Origin: Streptomyces hokutonensis
Lineage (GTDB): Bacteria > Actinomycetota > Actinomycetes > Streptomycetales > Streptomycetaceae
Direction of reading: 5' to 3'
Assembly (NCBI RefSeq): GCF_000376565.1
Contig: NZ_BARG01000068.1
Span: 1 to 64,000, forward strand
DNA: 64,000 nucleotides
A program made the position numbers and the translations under genes. The notes beneath the pieces were generated by a model. That model worked only from the letters and a program-made list of their open reading frames with translations, was not told where the DNA came from and did not search any database. Positions 41,970 through 50,432 of the stretch are shown here, piece by piece (within the stretch, counting starts at the first letter, position 1; the number at the start of each line of letters is the position of its first letter).

Positions 41970-42642
41970 GCGGTACTCCTGGGTTGTCGGGCCGGCACGC
42001 GGAACCGTACCGACCCGAGCGTGCCTCCCACGGGCCGGTGGCGGGAGGTGCCCCACCGTGGACACCTCCCCTACGGGGGCGGGCACCGGGCGGTTCACCA
42101 CCGCACCCGGCGCCGGCGCACACCCTGTCGGGCCGGGGTCCGAGGAACGTCCCTCGGGCCCCGGCCCGTCTCAGGCAGCTGCCGCTGCCGCGCAACCGCC
42201 GTGCGGGGGCTGCGAGTTCGACCTGCGGACAGGTGTCGTCCGAGCCCACATCCCCGAGACCTGCGACGCACCGCTTCCCGCGTCGGGGCGTGGCCGACCC
42301 ACAGCCGAACGCACAACCGCCCTGTGGGGGCGGCGAGTTCACCCCAGGCCCGCCTTCCCCGGACCGACGACACACCGCTCCCCCACCCGGACACACCCGA
42401 CCCACAACGGAACGCCCAACCGCTCTGCGTGGGCAGCAAGTTCACCCCAGGCCCGCCTTTCCGGGACCTGGGAACGGGAAGCGGGAGGCGCCCCGGACCG
42501 AGACACCTCCCGCCCGAGCACCGCTATCGGGCCATTGCCCTGCACCGCGCCGGCACGCACTCCGTCACCCGCGCGGGGAACGGTCCCCGAGACCGGCGGC
42601 GGAAGACGTCCCCGCGTGGAGACGCCTCCCGCCCATTCGTCG
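41970..42642. repeat. Degenerate repeats, partly copies of the EF-G gene 3' end
   Basis: Two families interleave. One (starts near 42190, 42311 and 42414) shares GC(G/A)CAACCGCC...GGG and GCGAGTTCACCCCAGGCCCGCC. The other (near 42061-42140 and 42510-42600) aligns with the terminal segment of the EF-G-like gene at 42625-42720, reproducing its GGCACGTTC...GGGTACGCCCCGGCGCCGGGC pattern. I find no gene with a convincing start site in this stretch. Confidence 0.75.
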
Positions 42643-44700
42643 CTACCGGGCCACCGCCACCCCGCCCGGCGCCGGGGCGTACCCCGTCGGACGGGCCGTG
42701 AACGTGCCGCGGCCCTGGGTTCGGCTGCGCAACCTCGTCGCGTAGCCGAAGAGTTCGGCCAGGGGCACGGTCGCCGTGACGAGTGCGGAGCCCGAGCGGG
42801 TCGTCGAGGCGGTGATCCGGCCGCGGCGGGCGGACAGGTCGCCGAGGACCGTTCCAACCGCGTCCTCGGGCACGGTGACCGTGACCTCGGCGACCGGTTC
42901 GAGGAGGACCGTCTCGCAGGCGCGCAGGGCTTCACGCAGGCCGAGGCGGCCGGCCGTGCGGAACGCCTGTTCCGAGGAGTCCTTCACATGGGTCACCCCG
43001 TCGGTCAGCGTGACGCGCAGCCCGGTCACCGGGAACCCGCCGACCGGCCCGTCGGTGAGGGCGTCGCGGCAGCCGGCCTCGACCGAGCGGACGTACTCCT
43101 GCGGCACCCGCCCACCGACGACCGCCGAGCGGAACGCGAAATCGCACCCTTGGAACGGCTCGACGTCCAGCACCACGTGCGCGAACTGGCCCGCGCCGCC
43201 GTCCTGTTTGACATGCCGGAACACGAACCCGGACACCCCGCGCACCACCGTCTCCCGGTAGGCCACCCTCGGGCGGCCGACGTCGACCTCGACCCCGGTG
43301 GCCAGGCGGATCTTCTCCACCGCGACCTCCAGGTGCAGTTCGCCCATGCCGGACAGGACCGTCTGGCCGGTCTCGGCGTCGGTGCGCACGACCAGCGAGG
43401 GGTCCTCCTCGGCGAGCCGGGCGAGGGCCGACGTCAGCCGGTCGGTGTCGGTGCTGCGGCGTGCCTCGACCGCCACCGAGACCACCGGGTCGGCGACCGC
43501 GGGCGGTTCGAGGACGAGCGGGGCGTCGGGTGCGCACAGGGTCGAGCCGGCGCGGACGGACTTGAGTCCGGCCACGGCGACGATGTCCCCGGCGACCGCC
43601 CGCTCCAGGCGTTCGTGCCGGTCGGCCTGCACCCGCAGGATGCGCCCGATCCGCTCGGTGCGCCGCGCGCCCGGGTCCCACACGGTGTCTCCTCTCTCGA
43701 TCGCGCCCGAATAGATCCGCAGGTACGTCAGCCGTCCGGTTCCCGCCGCACTCACCTTGAACGCCAGCGCGGACAACGGCACTTGGGGATCGGCCGCCCG
43801 CTCCTGTTCGCCGCCGTCGTACGTTCCCCGTACCGGGGGCACGTCCGACGGCGAGGGCAGATACGCCACCACCGCGTCCAGCAGCGGTTCGATGCCCCGG
43901 TTGCGGTAGGCCGAGCCGCACAGCACGACCACACCGTCGCCGGTGCGGGTCAGGTCGCGCAGTGCCGCGCCCAACGTCCCTGCGGACAGGGTGGATTCGG
44001 CGCAGAACTCCTCCAGCGCGCCCGGATGCAGTTCCGCCACCGCCTCCTCCAGCAGCCGCCGACGCCTTCGCGCCTCCTCCAACAGGCCCTCCGGCACCGG
44101 GACTTCGGCCACCGGGCCGTCCGTGTCCGGCCACACCAGCGCCCGTAGGCGCAGCAGGTCGACGACTCCGGTGAAGCCGTCCTCCGCGCCGATCGGCAAC
44201 TGCACCACCAGCGGCGCCGGATGGAGCCGTTCCCGGATGGACGCGACGGCCGTGTCGAGGTCGGCGCCCGCGCGGTCCAGCTTGTTGACGAAGGCGATGC
44301 GCGGCACGCCGTACCGGTCGGCCTGGCGCCACACCGACTCGCTCTGCGGCTCCACGCCCGCGACGGCGTCGAACACGGCGATCGCGCCGTCGAGGACACG
44401 CAGCGAGCGCTCCACCTCGTCGGCGAAGTCGACGTGCCCCGGCGTGTCGATGAGGTTGACGCGGTGCCCGTCCCAGGCGCAGCTGACGGCCGCGGCGAAG
44501 ATGGTGATGCCGCGGTCGCGTTCCTGGGGGTCGAAGTCGGTGACGGTGGTGCCGTCGTGGACCTCACCGCGCTTGTGCGTGGAGCCGGTGAGGTAGAGGA
44601 ACCGCTCGGTGACAGTGGTCTTGCCGGCGTCGACGTGGGCGAGGATGCCCAGGTTGCGGACGGCGGTGAGCGGGTTGGTGACAGGGCGTTCGGTGCGCAC
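42643..44700 (-). CDS. EF-G paralogue (FusB/TetM-like ribosomal GTPase)
   Basis: A 685-aa translational GTPase. G1 is AHVDAGKT (21-28), the switch region includes DPQERDRGITI, G3 is DTPGHVDF and G4 is NKLD. Domain II has GRLTYLRIYSGAIERGDTV; domain IV has GGRVPQEYVRSVEAGCRDAL; domain V ends ELFGYATRLRSRTQGRGTFT, the EF-G C-terminal signature. At 685 residues with several shortenings it matches the second EF-G of streptomycetes rather than the housekeeping gene, which lies in the str operon with rpsL, rpsG and tuf. The role may be ribosome protection or stress translocation or recycling. The GTG start is at 44700. The final ~25 codons lie in a segment that recurs downstream as degenerate repeats. 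Confidence 0.87.
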   Translation of the reverse strand: MRTERPVTNPLTAVRNLGILAHVDAGKTTVTERFLYLTGSTHKRGEVHDGTTVTDFDPQERDRGITIFAAAVSCAWDGHRVNLIDTPGHVDFADEVERSLRVLDGAIAVFDAVAGVEPQSESVWRQADRYGVPRIAFVNKLDRAGADLDTAVASIRERLHPAPLVVQLPIGAEDGFTGVVDLLRLRALVWPDTDGPVAEVPVPEGLLEEARRRRRLLEEAVAELHPGALEEFCAESTLSAGTLGAALRDLTRTGDGVVVLCGSAYRNRGIEPLLDAVVAYLPSPSDVPPVRGTYDGGEQERAADPQVPLSALAFKVSAAGTGRLTYLRIYSGAIERGDTVWDPGARRTERIGRILRVQADRHERLERAVAGDIVAVAGLKSVRAGSTLCAPDAPLVLEPPAVADPVVSVAVEARRSTDTDRLTSALARLAEEDPSLVVRTDAETGQTVLSGMGELHLEVAVEKIRLATGVEVDVGRPRVAYRETVVRGVSGFVFRHVKQDGGAGQFAHVVLDVEPFQGCDFAFRSAVVGGRVPQEYVRSVEAGCRDALTDGPVGGFPVTGLRVTLTDGVTHVKDSSEQAFRTAGRLGLREALRACETVLLEPVAEVTVTVPEDAVGTVLGDLSARRGRITASTTRSGSALVTATVPLAELFGYATRLRSRTQGRGTFTARPTGYAPAPGGVAVAR

Positions 44701-44959
44701 GGCCCGTGGCCTTTCGAGAGTGTTTCCGTGCAGGGCGGCGCGATTCCCGTACGAGAAGAGGGAGTTGACGTGGAGTCGGATACTCAGCTGCTCGTCACGG
44801 GTGTCCGGTACCGGCCGCGCGGCGGGTACCGGAGGGACGAGGACAGGAGCAGAACGGCGGTGCGGTCACACACGGCGGGCTCCCCTCACTCGTCAACGGT
44901 TGTGGCGAGTGTAGGGAAGCCCGGGGTGGTGGGGCACGGGATTTATCGGGGGCGGGCGG
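44701..44959. other. Region between lactonase-like and EF-G paralogue genes
   Basis: The 259-bp 5' region of the EF-G paralogue. I see no gene in it. A run of purine-rich sequence (GAGAAGAGGGAG, near 44755) and CTCGTCAACGG (near 44889) are the only notable elements. No clear riboswitch or terminator was found. Confidence 0.4.
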
Positions 44960-46141
44960 TCAGGCCAGGACGGCGATGGAGTCGGGGTTGGGCAGGGGCA
45001 GGGAGTTCCCGGTGCCGGTCAGCAGCCCTGAGCGGGGGTCGACGGCGAAGACGTCGAGGGTGCTGCTCGCTTCGTTGGCGACCAGCAGCCAGCGCCCGCT
45101 CGGGTGCACGGTGAAACTCCAGGGCTTCAGTCCCCCGCCGGGGATGCGCTGGAGGAGGGAGAGCAGTCCGGTGTGCCGCTCGATCCCGTACACGACGAGG
45201 GTGTTCTCGCCGCGACTCGAGACGTAGACGAAACGGCCGTCGCGGCTGATGGCGAGTTCGGCGCCGCTCTTGGTGCCGGTGAAGTCGGGCGAGTCGACCG
45301 CGCGGCTCCGACGGTGCGTCAGCTCGCCGGATCTGCCGTCCCAGTCGAGGAGTTGGAGTTCGGCGGTGAGTTCGGTCAGCAGGTACGCCTTGCGCCCGTC
45401 GGGATGGAAGACGAGCCGTCTGGGACCCGCTCCGGCGTCGGTGGCGTAGGCGCCGGGACCGGTCCCGGCCGCGGACAGCGCACCCGTCGTACCGTCGAAG
45501 CCGTAGACGAAGACGCGGTCCGCGCCGAAGTCGGGGACCAGGGCGTGGCGGCGGCCGGGTGCGACGACGACCTGGTGCGGGTGCGGGCCCAGCTGGCGCG
45601 GGCTGGGCCCCGATCCGATGTCCACGACGACCGACACGGGTGCGCCGAGTGTGCCGTCCCGTTGGATCGGGAGTGAAGTGGCCAGGCCCGCCTCGAAGTT
45701 GGCGACGAGGAGGGTCTCCGAGGACCGGTCCACGCGGAGGTAGGACAGGCCGCCTCCTGCCGTGGTCCCGCCGTCCGTGCTCACCTGGCCGAGCTGGGTC
45801 AGCGCGCCGGTCGTGCGGTCGACGGCGAGGGCGGTGACGATTCCGCCGTTCAGCTGGCTGCCGACGTAGAGCAGCGGGCGGTCCGGATGGGCCGTCACCC
45901 AGCCCGAACTGACCTGCGCCACAGGCCCGTTGGACGTCAGGACTCCTTGGACGGGGTCGAACACGACCCCGTGGACCTGGCCGCCGTTCCAGCTGCCGAC
46001 GTACAGCAGGTCGGGTCTCGCCTGTGTTGTGGCTTCGGCGCTCGGTGCTCCGGCGGTCAGCGGCAGGGTCGCCGCGGTCGCCGTCGCCGTCATGGCGCCC
46101 AATAACGTTCTGCGGGACACAGCCCCTTTGATCTCGACCAT
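44960..46141 (-). CDS. Tat-exported 6-phosphogluconolactonase-like beta-propeller
   Basis: A 393-aa protein with twin-arginine signal VSRRTLLGAMTATATAATLPLTAG, then a seven-bladed YbhE/lactonase propeller: LLYVGSWNGGQVHGVVFD, LLYVGSQLNGGIVTALAVD, YLRVDRSSETLLVANFEAGLATSLPI, GPHPHQVVVAPGRRHALVPDFGADRVFVYGF, FVYVSSRGENTLVVYGI and FTVHPSGRWLLVANEASSTLDVFAVD. Exported members act on extracellular lactones or muconolactone-like substrates; the substrate here is unknown. ATG at 46141 gives a normal Tat N-terminus. It is upstream of the EF-G paralogue, with 259 bp between them. Confidence 0.86.
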   Translation of the reverse strand: MVEIKGAVSRRTLLGAMTATATAATLPLTAGAPSAEATTQARPDLLYVGSWNGGQVHGVVFDPVQGVLTSNGPVAQVSSGWVTAHPDRPLLYVGSQLNGGIVTALAVDRTTGALTQLGQVSTDGGTTAGGGLSYLRVDRSSETLLVANFEAGLATSLPIQRDGTLGAPVSVVVDIGSGPSPRQLGPHPHQVVVAPGRRHALVPDFGADRVFVYGFDGTTGALSAAGTGPGAYATDAGAGPRRLVFHPDGRKAYLLTELTAELQLLDWDGRSGELTHRRSRAVDSPDFTGTKSGAELAISRDGRFVYVSSRGENTLVVYGIERHTGLLSLLQRIPGGGLKPWSFTVHPSGRWLLVANEASSTLDVFAVDPRSGLLTGTGNSLPLPNPDSIAVLA

Positions 46142-46246
46142 GGGAAGCAACAGTTGTCGCGATGCCCGGCAGCGTCCACAGCGCGTACGAAGCTGTGCGT
46201 GCGGGCCGCGCAAGCTGAGCTTTCGCGACCCGCACGCTCAACTCGC

Positions 46247-46939
46247 CTACTGGTCGGGGGCGTTGGGGCGGGCGAGGCCGAGGTCGTAGGCCAGGATCAC
46301 GGCCTGGATGCGGTCGCGGGCGCCGACCTTCGCCAGGACACGGCCGACATGCGTCTTCACCGTGGACTCGGAGACGAAGAGGCGCTCGGCGATCTCGCCG
46401 TTGGTCCAGCCCTGGCCGATGGCGAGCAGGATCTCGCGCTCGCGTTCGGTGAGGGAGCGGATGCGGGGGTCGTCCGTCGCCGGACCCGCCGTAGGACCTT
46501 CGGGTGAGTGTTTCGGCAGGTGCTGGGCGTAGGCGTCGAGCAGGCGGCGGGTGAGGGCGGGGGCGATGACGGCGTCGCCGGAGGCCACCGCGCGGATTCC
46601 GGCGAGGAGTTCCTCGGGGTGGGCGTCCTTGAGGAGGAAGCCGCTGGCTCCCGCGCGCAGCGCCTCGTGGGCGTACTCGTCGAGGTCGAAGGTGGTGAGA
46701 ATCAGGACGCGGGAACGGTCGCCGGCCGCGACGACCCGGCGGGTGGCCTCGATGCCGTCCATGCCGGGCATCCGTACGTCCATCAGGATGACGTCGGGGC
46801 GCAGTTCGGCGGCCATCCGCACCGCCTCGCCGCCGTGCCCGGCCTCGCCGACCACCTCGGTGTCGGGGTTGGCCTCCAACAGCATGCGGAATCCCAGGCG
46901 TTGGAGGGGCTGGTCGTCCACGATGAGCACGGTCGTCAT
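46247..46939 (-). CDS. NarL/LuxR-type response regulator
   Basis: A 230-aa two-component regulator. The receiver domain has acidic residues in VLIVDDQ (8-9), the phosphorylated Asp in VILMDVRMPGMDG (about 54), Thr in ILTTFD and Lys in FLLKDA. The LuxR HTH lies at about 160-220 (LTEREREILLAIGQGWTNGEIAERLFVSESTVKTHVGRVLAKV). Its ATG overlaps the histidine kinase stop (ATGA), so the pair is co-translated. It probably controls the upstream ABC-2 transporter genes in the same operon. Confidence 0.93.
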   Translation of the reverse strand: MTTVLIVDDQPLQRLGFRMLLEANPDTEVVGEAGHGGEAVRMAAELRPDVILMDVRMPGMDGIEATRRVVAAGDRSRVLILTTFDLDEYAHEALRAGASGFLLKDAHPEELLAGIRAVASGDAVIAPALTRRLLDAYAQHLPKHSPEGPTAGPATDDPRIRSLTEREREILLAIGQGWTNGEIAERLFVSESTVKTHVGRVLAKVGARDRIQAVILAYDLGLARPNAPDQ

Positions 46940-48252
46940 GCCGCTCCCCCGATCGCGTCGAGCGGGGTGAGGTCGAGGGCGGCCCGTACCGTCCAGCCGC
47001 CGCCGGGCGCGGGGCCGGCGGTGACGGTGCCGTGGTAGAGGGCGGCGCGTTCTCTCATGCCGGCGAGTCCGTGTCCTTCGTCGTGGCTCGGTGCGGGTCC
47101 GGTGCCGGCCGTGCTGGGGCCGGTGTCGTGGCACTCGATGTGCACGCGGGTGTCCTCGACGTTCACCGTCAGCTCGACGCGGGTGTCGTGGCCGGCGTGC
47201 TTGAGGGCGTTGGTGAGGGCCTCCTGCACGATGCGGTACACGGTGAGTTGAACCCCCCGGTCCAGGGCGGCCGGGTCGCCGCCGGTGCGGTACACGACCT
47301 GCGGGCCGGCCGCGCGGATCCGGGCGCACAGCGCGTCGAGGTCGGCGACGCCCGGCTGCGGGCTGAGTTCGGGGCCGTCCGGGGTGGGGCTCTGCACGCG
47401 CAACACGCCCAGCATGCGCCGGAGTTCACCGAGCGCCTGGCGGCCGGTGTCGCCGATGAGGAGCAGCGCCTGCTTTCCGCGTTCGGGCGCGAGGTCGGTG
47501 GCGTAGGCGCCGCCGTCGGCGAGGGTGATGATGACGGAGAGGTTGTGGCCGATGATGTCGTGCATCTCCCGAGCCACGCGGGTGCGTTCGGCGGCGGCGG
47601 CGAGCTTGGAGCGCTGGTCGCGCTCCACCTCCAGGCGGGCGGCGCGGTCGCGCAGCACGGCGAGCTGGGCGCGCCGGATGCGGACCACGAAGCCGAGCGC
47701 GACGGCCGCGGTGATCGTGCTGAACAGCACGAACAGGGCGTCCAGGACCGGGACTTCGGACGGCAGCCGCAGCGCGAACAGTCCCAGGGCGGCGAGAGTG
47801 ACCGCGCAGGCGGCGGGCAGCCGCCGCAACTGCCCGTGCAGGACCAGGCTGTAGAGGGAGATCAGCAGGGCGACGTCCGCGCGCAGCCAGACCCCCAGCC
47901 CGGCCTGGACGAAGAACACGGCGGCGATCAGCGCGAAGGCCAGGGTCGGCCGGCGGCGGCGCCACAGCAGCGGCAGCACCAGGCCGAGCTGGAGGGCGAT
48001 GGTCGCCGGCCAGGGCAGGTGGATGAAGCTGTTGTCGAAGCCGCGCCGTCGGCCGTCGTCGCCGTCCAGCATGTCCGGCAGGCAGAACATCAGCACGACC
48101 AGGACGATCAGAGCCGTGTCCAGCACCCAGGGGTGCCGCCGGTCGCCCTGCTTGATCCGGCGGCCGAACCGGGACAGCCCGCCGGCCACGGGGTGGCTCC
48201 ACGGGAGGTCCGTCTCCGCGAACAGCACGTGGGCGGGGTCGTCGGGGCTCAT
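46936..48252 (-). CDS. Membrane sensor histidine kinase (HisKA_3)
   Basis: A 438-aa kinase with an N-terminal membrane domain of about five to six helices (residues 40-200), the HisKA_3 phosphoacceptor in TRVAREMHDIIGHNLSVII, and an ATPase domain with N-box VQEALTNALKHAG and G-box GHGLAGMRERAALYHG. ATG at 48252 is preferred; GTG at 48261 is possible. It follows the ABC-2 permease by 102 bp. Such small kinases beside ABC-2 transporters often sense cell-envelope stress or the transported peptide. Confidence 0.9.
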   Translation of the reverse strand: MSPDDPAHVLFAETDLPWSHPVAGGLSRFGRRIKQGDRRHPWVLDTALIVLVVLMFCLPDMLDGDDGRRRGFDNSFIHLPWPATIALQLGLVLPLLWRRRRPTLAFALIAAVFFVQAGLGVWLRADVALLISLYSLVLHGQLRRLPAACAVTLAALGLFALRLPSEVPVLDALFVLFSTITAAVALGFVVRIRRAQLAVLRDRAARLEVERDQRSKLAAAAERTRVAREMHDIIGHNLSVIITLADGGAYATDLAPERGKQALLLIGDTGRQALGELRRMLGVLRVQSPTPDGPELSPQPGVADLDALCARIRAAGPQVVYRTGGDPAALDRGVQLTVYRIVQEALTNALKHAGHDTRVELTVNVEDTRVHIECHDTGPSTAGTGPAPSHDEGHGLAGMRERAALYHGTVTAGPAPGGGWTVRAALDLTPLDAIGGAA

Positions 48253-48354
48253 CGGTGTCACTGGTCCGCGTTCATGGGGGTCACCTGTCCATTGTGGGGC
48301 CGCACGCCGATGCGGCATCCGACCATTGAGCAGGCCGGATGCCGCGTCGCGGGC

Positions 48355-49200
48355 TCAGGCGTCGGTCTTCACCAGCCGGTAGGCGGCCCCGCCCAGCGCG
48401 AGCGCCGTCCAGGCGAGGAAGACGAGGAGTCCTGCGCCGGGCGAGAGGGTCGTCGAGTCGTGGGTCAGCGCGAACATCGCCTGGCCCGCGTTGCTCGGCA
48501 GATACGGGCTGATGTTGTCCTGCCAGGAGCTGGGCAGCAGCTCGATCAGCCCGGGCACCAGCATCAGCGAGGCGACCAGCACCGAGATACCGCCGGCCAC
48601 CGAGCGGAGCCACGCGCCCAGCGCGGTGCCGATCACGCCGACCAGGCCGAGGTAGAGACCGGCGCCGAGCAGGCTGCGGGCGACTCCGGCGTGCGAGAAC
48701 GAGAGGGCCGCGGGGGTGCCGGAGACGATGCCGCTGACGATCGGGAACGCGACGAACACCCCGACGAGGGAGACACCGAGCGCGACCACGCCGAACACGG
48801 CGGCCTTGGACCACAGCACCGGCAGGCGGCGCGGTACGGCGGCCAGCGTGGAGCGGATCATGCCGGTCGAGTACTCGCCGGCGGTGACCAGCACGCCCAG
48901 CACGCCGAGCGCGAGCTGCGCGAAGTTCGTGCCGAAGAGGGAGATGTCGAGCGCGGTGGAGTTGGCGTCGTCGGGCCTCAAGTGCCCGCCGTCGTAGGAG
49001 GACTTGTAGTGCGCGGCGGCGATCAGGCCGAACGCGATCAGGAACAGCAGGCCCAGGCCCAGGGTGATCCAGGTGGAGCGCAGGGACCACAGCTTGGCCC
49101 ACTCGGAGCGCAGCACCCGGCGCCCGGTGACCTTGTACGGCGGACGGGCCGGCCGTACGGCTGCGGGTGCGGCGCTGTCGATCTCGGTGACGGTGCTCAC
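48355..49200 (-). CDS. ABC-2 type transporter permease
   Basis: A 281-aa six-helix permease: RRVLRSEWAKLWSLRSTWITLGLGLLFLIAF at the N-terminus, LGVLVTAGEYSTGMIRSTLAAVPRRLPVLWSK (the conserved EYSTGMIR signature), and ISPYLPSNAGQAMF late. The GTG at 49200 overlaps the ATPase stop (GTGA). With the ATPase it forms an exporter for antibiotics, lipids or peptides, under the two-component pair downstream. Confidence 0.9.
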   Translation of the reverse strand: MSTVTEIDSAAPAAVRPARPPYKVTGRRVLRSEWAKLWSLRSTWITLGLGLLFLIAFGLIAAAHYKSSYDGGHLRPDDANSTALDISLFGTNFAQLALGVLGVLVTAGEYSTGMIRSTLAAVPRRLPVLWSKAAVFGVVALGVSLVGVFVAFPIVSGIVSGTPAALSFSHAGVARSLLGAGLYLGLVGVIGTALGAWLRSVAGGISVLVASLMLVPGLIELLPSSWQDNISPYLPSNAGQAMFALTHDSTTLSPGAGLLVFLAWTALALGGAAYRLVKTDA

Positions 49201-50138
49201 GCGGCCCTCCCGGGGGTCTCGACGGTGGTGGTGCCGTGGTACTCGACGGCGTCCCGGGTCAGGTCCATGAACGCCTGCTCCAGGGAGACGGTCCGCGCGC
49301 TGAGTTCGAACAGCGGGATGCCGTGCTCGGCGGCCCTGATGCCGATGGCGCGCGCGGTCAGCCCAGTGACGTGCAGTTCCTCGGAACCGACCTCGCCGGT
49401 GATCTCCACGCCGGGACCGGCGAGGACCTCGCGCAGCCGGGCGGGCTGTTCGGAGGCCACGGTGACGGTGTCGCCGCCGGCCGTACGGACCAGGTCGCGC
49501 ACGGTGGTGTCGGCCAGCAGCCGGCCCCGTCCGACGATGATCAGGTGGTCGGCGACCAGCGCCATCTCGCTCATCAGGTGCGAGGAGACGAAGACGGTAC
49601 GGCCGTCCGCGGCGAGTCCGGTCAGCAGGTTGCGGATCCACAACACGCCTTCTGGATCAAGGCCGTTGACCGGTTCGTCGAGCATCACGGTCGCCGGGTC
49701 GCCGAGCAACGCGGCGGCGATGCCGAGGCGCTGCCCCATGCCGAGGGAGAAGGCCCCGGCCCGCTTCTTCGCCACCGACTGGAGCCCGGTCAGTTCGATG
49801 ACCTCGTCGACGCGGCGGCGCGGGATGCCGTGCGTGTAGGCCTGCGCCATCAGGTGGTCGAACGCGGAGCGGCCGGGGTGGATCGACTTGGCCTCAAGGA
49901 GCGCGCCGACCTCTTGGAGCGGTGCAACGTGCTCGGCGTAGGGCCTGCCGTTGACCGTGACGGTGCCGCTGGTGGGCGCGTCCAGGCCGACGATCATGCG
50001 CATCGTGGTGGACTTCCCGGCACCGTTCGGGCCCAGGAAGCCGGTGACCGTGCCCGGCTTGACGACGAAGTCGAGCCGGTCCACCGCCGTCTTCTCCCCG
50101 TACCGCTTCGTCAGCTGTTGCGCCTCGATCATCGCCAT
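49197..50138 (-). CDS. ABC-2 transporter ATP-binding protein
   Basis: A 313-aa ATPase of the drug/bacitracin-export (DrrA-like) class. Walker A is GFLGPNGAGKST (34-45), signature FSLGMGQRLGIAAALLGDP, Walker B VMLDEPVNGLDPEG, H-loop SSHLMSEM. The C-terminal DrrA-like extension ends with SLEQAFMDLTRDAVEYHG. It is first in the operon ATPase-permease-kinase-regulator. The start follows GTGAGGGATGG and the region upstream contains a GTACCGCGGTAC palindrome. Confidence 0.92.
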   Translation of the reverse strand: MAMIEAQQLTKRYGEKTAVDRLDFVVKPGTVTGFLGPNGAGKSTTMRMIVGLDAPTSGTVTVNGRPYAEHVAPLQEVGALLEAKSIHPGRSAFDHLMAQAYTHGIPRRRVDEVIELTGLQSVAKKRAGAFSLGMGQRLGIAAALLGDPATVMLDEPVNGLDPEGVLWIRNLLTGLAADGRTVFVSSHLMSEMALVADHLIIVGRGRLLADTTVRDLVRTAGGDTVTVASEQPARLREVLAGPGVEITGEVGSEELHVTGLTARAIGIRAAEHGIPLFELSARTVSLEQAFMDLTRDAVEYHGTTTVETPGRAA

Positions 50139-50241
50139 CCCTCACGCTCACGTGCCACTGCCCCGACTGGACACCGGCAACGCTAGGAGAGCGGGGGCCC
50201 GAAACCCGTCGTACCGAGGGGCCGTTGCGGAGGCGGGCGTA

Positions 50242-50253
50242 GTACCGCGGTAC
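50242..50253. promoter_or_regulatory. Palindrome in the ABC-2/TCS promoter
   Basis: GTACCGCGGTAC, a perfect 12-bp palindrome, with a related half site CGTACCGAGG near 50209. It lies about 100 bp upstream of the ATPase start and is a candidate binding site for the operon's own response regulator. Confidence 0.5.
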
Positions 50254-50367
50254 GACTGTGTGCGGCGTGTTGTGTACGTTCCCATTCTCTTTGGGCGGGC
50301 TACACGTCCACCAACTGCGGGAAATACAGTCGTCACACATATTTACAGTGCCTGTTACCTCTCTTAC

Positions 50368-50381
50368 TGTGAACGTTCTCA
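50368..50381. promoter_or_regulatory. LacI-type operator upstream of GH53
   Basis: TGTGAACGTTCTCA, a 14-bp palindrome (12/14 symmetric) with the central CG of LacI-family sites. It lies 51 bp before the GH53 start. It differs from the CebR-like box at 39762 in the core (AACGTT against AGCGCT), so a different LacI regulator, perhaps galactan-responsive, is likely. Confidence 0.7.
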
Positions 50382-50432
50382 GAACCCAACCCGCATGCGC
50401 ATGTCAGTCGACCCAAGGAGGTCGGGTACCCC

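Noticed and set aside
39823..42405. An 860-codon minus-strand frame opposite GH55.
   Set aside because: Antisense shadow of a clearly identified secreted glucanase, extended into repeat DNA.
42643..44700. The housekeeping EF-G gene.
   Set aside because: It is not in a str operon with ribosomal protein genes and tuf, and its sequence has the shortened features of the second streptomycete EF-G.
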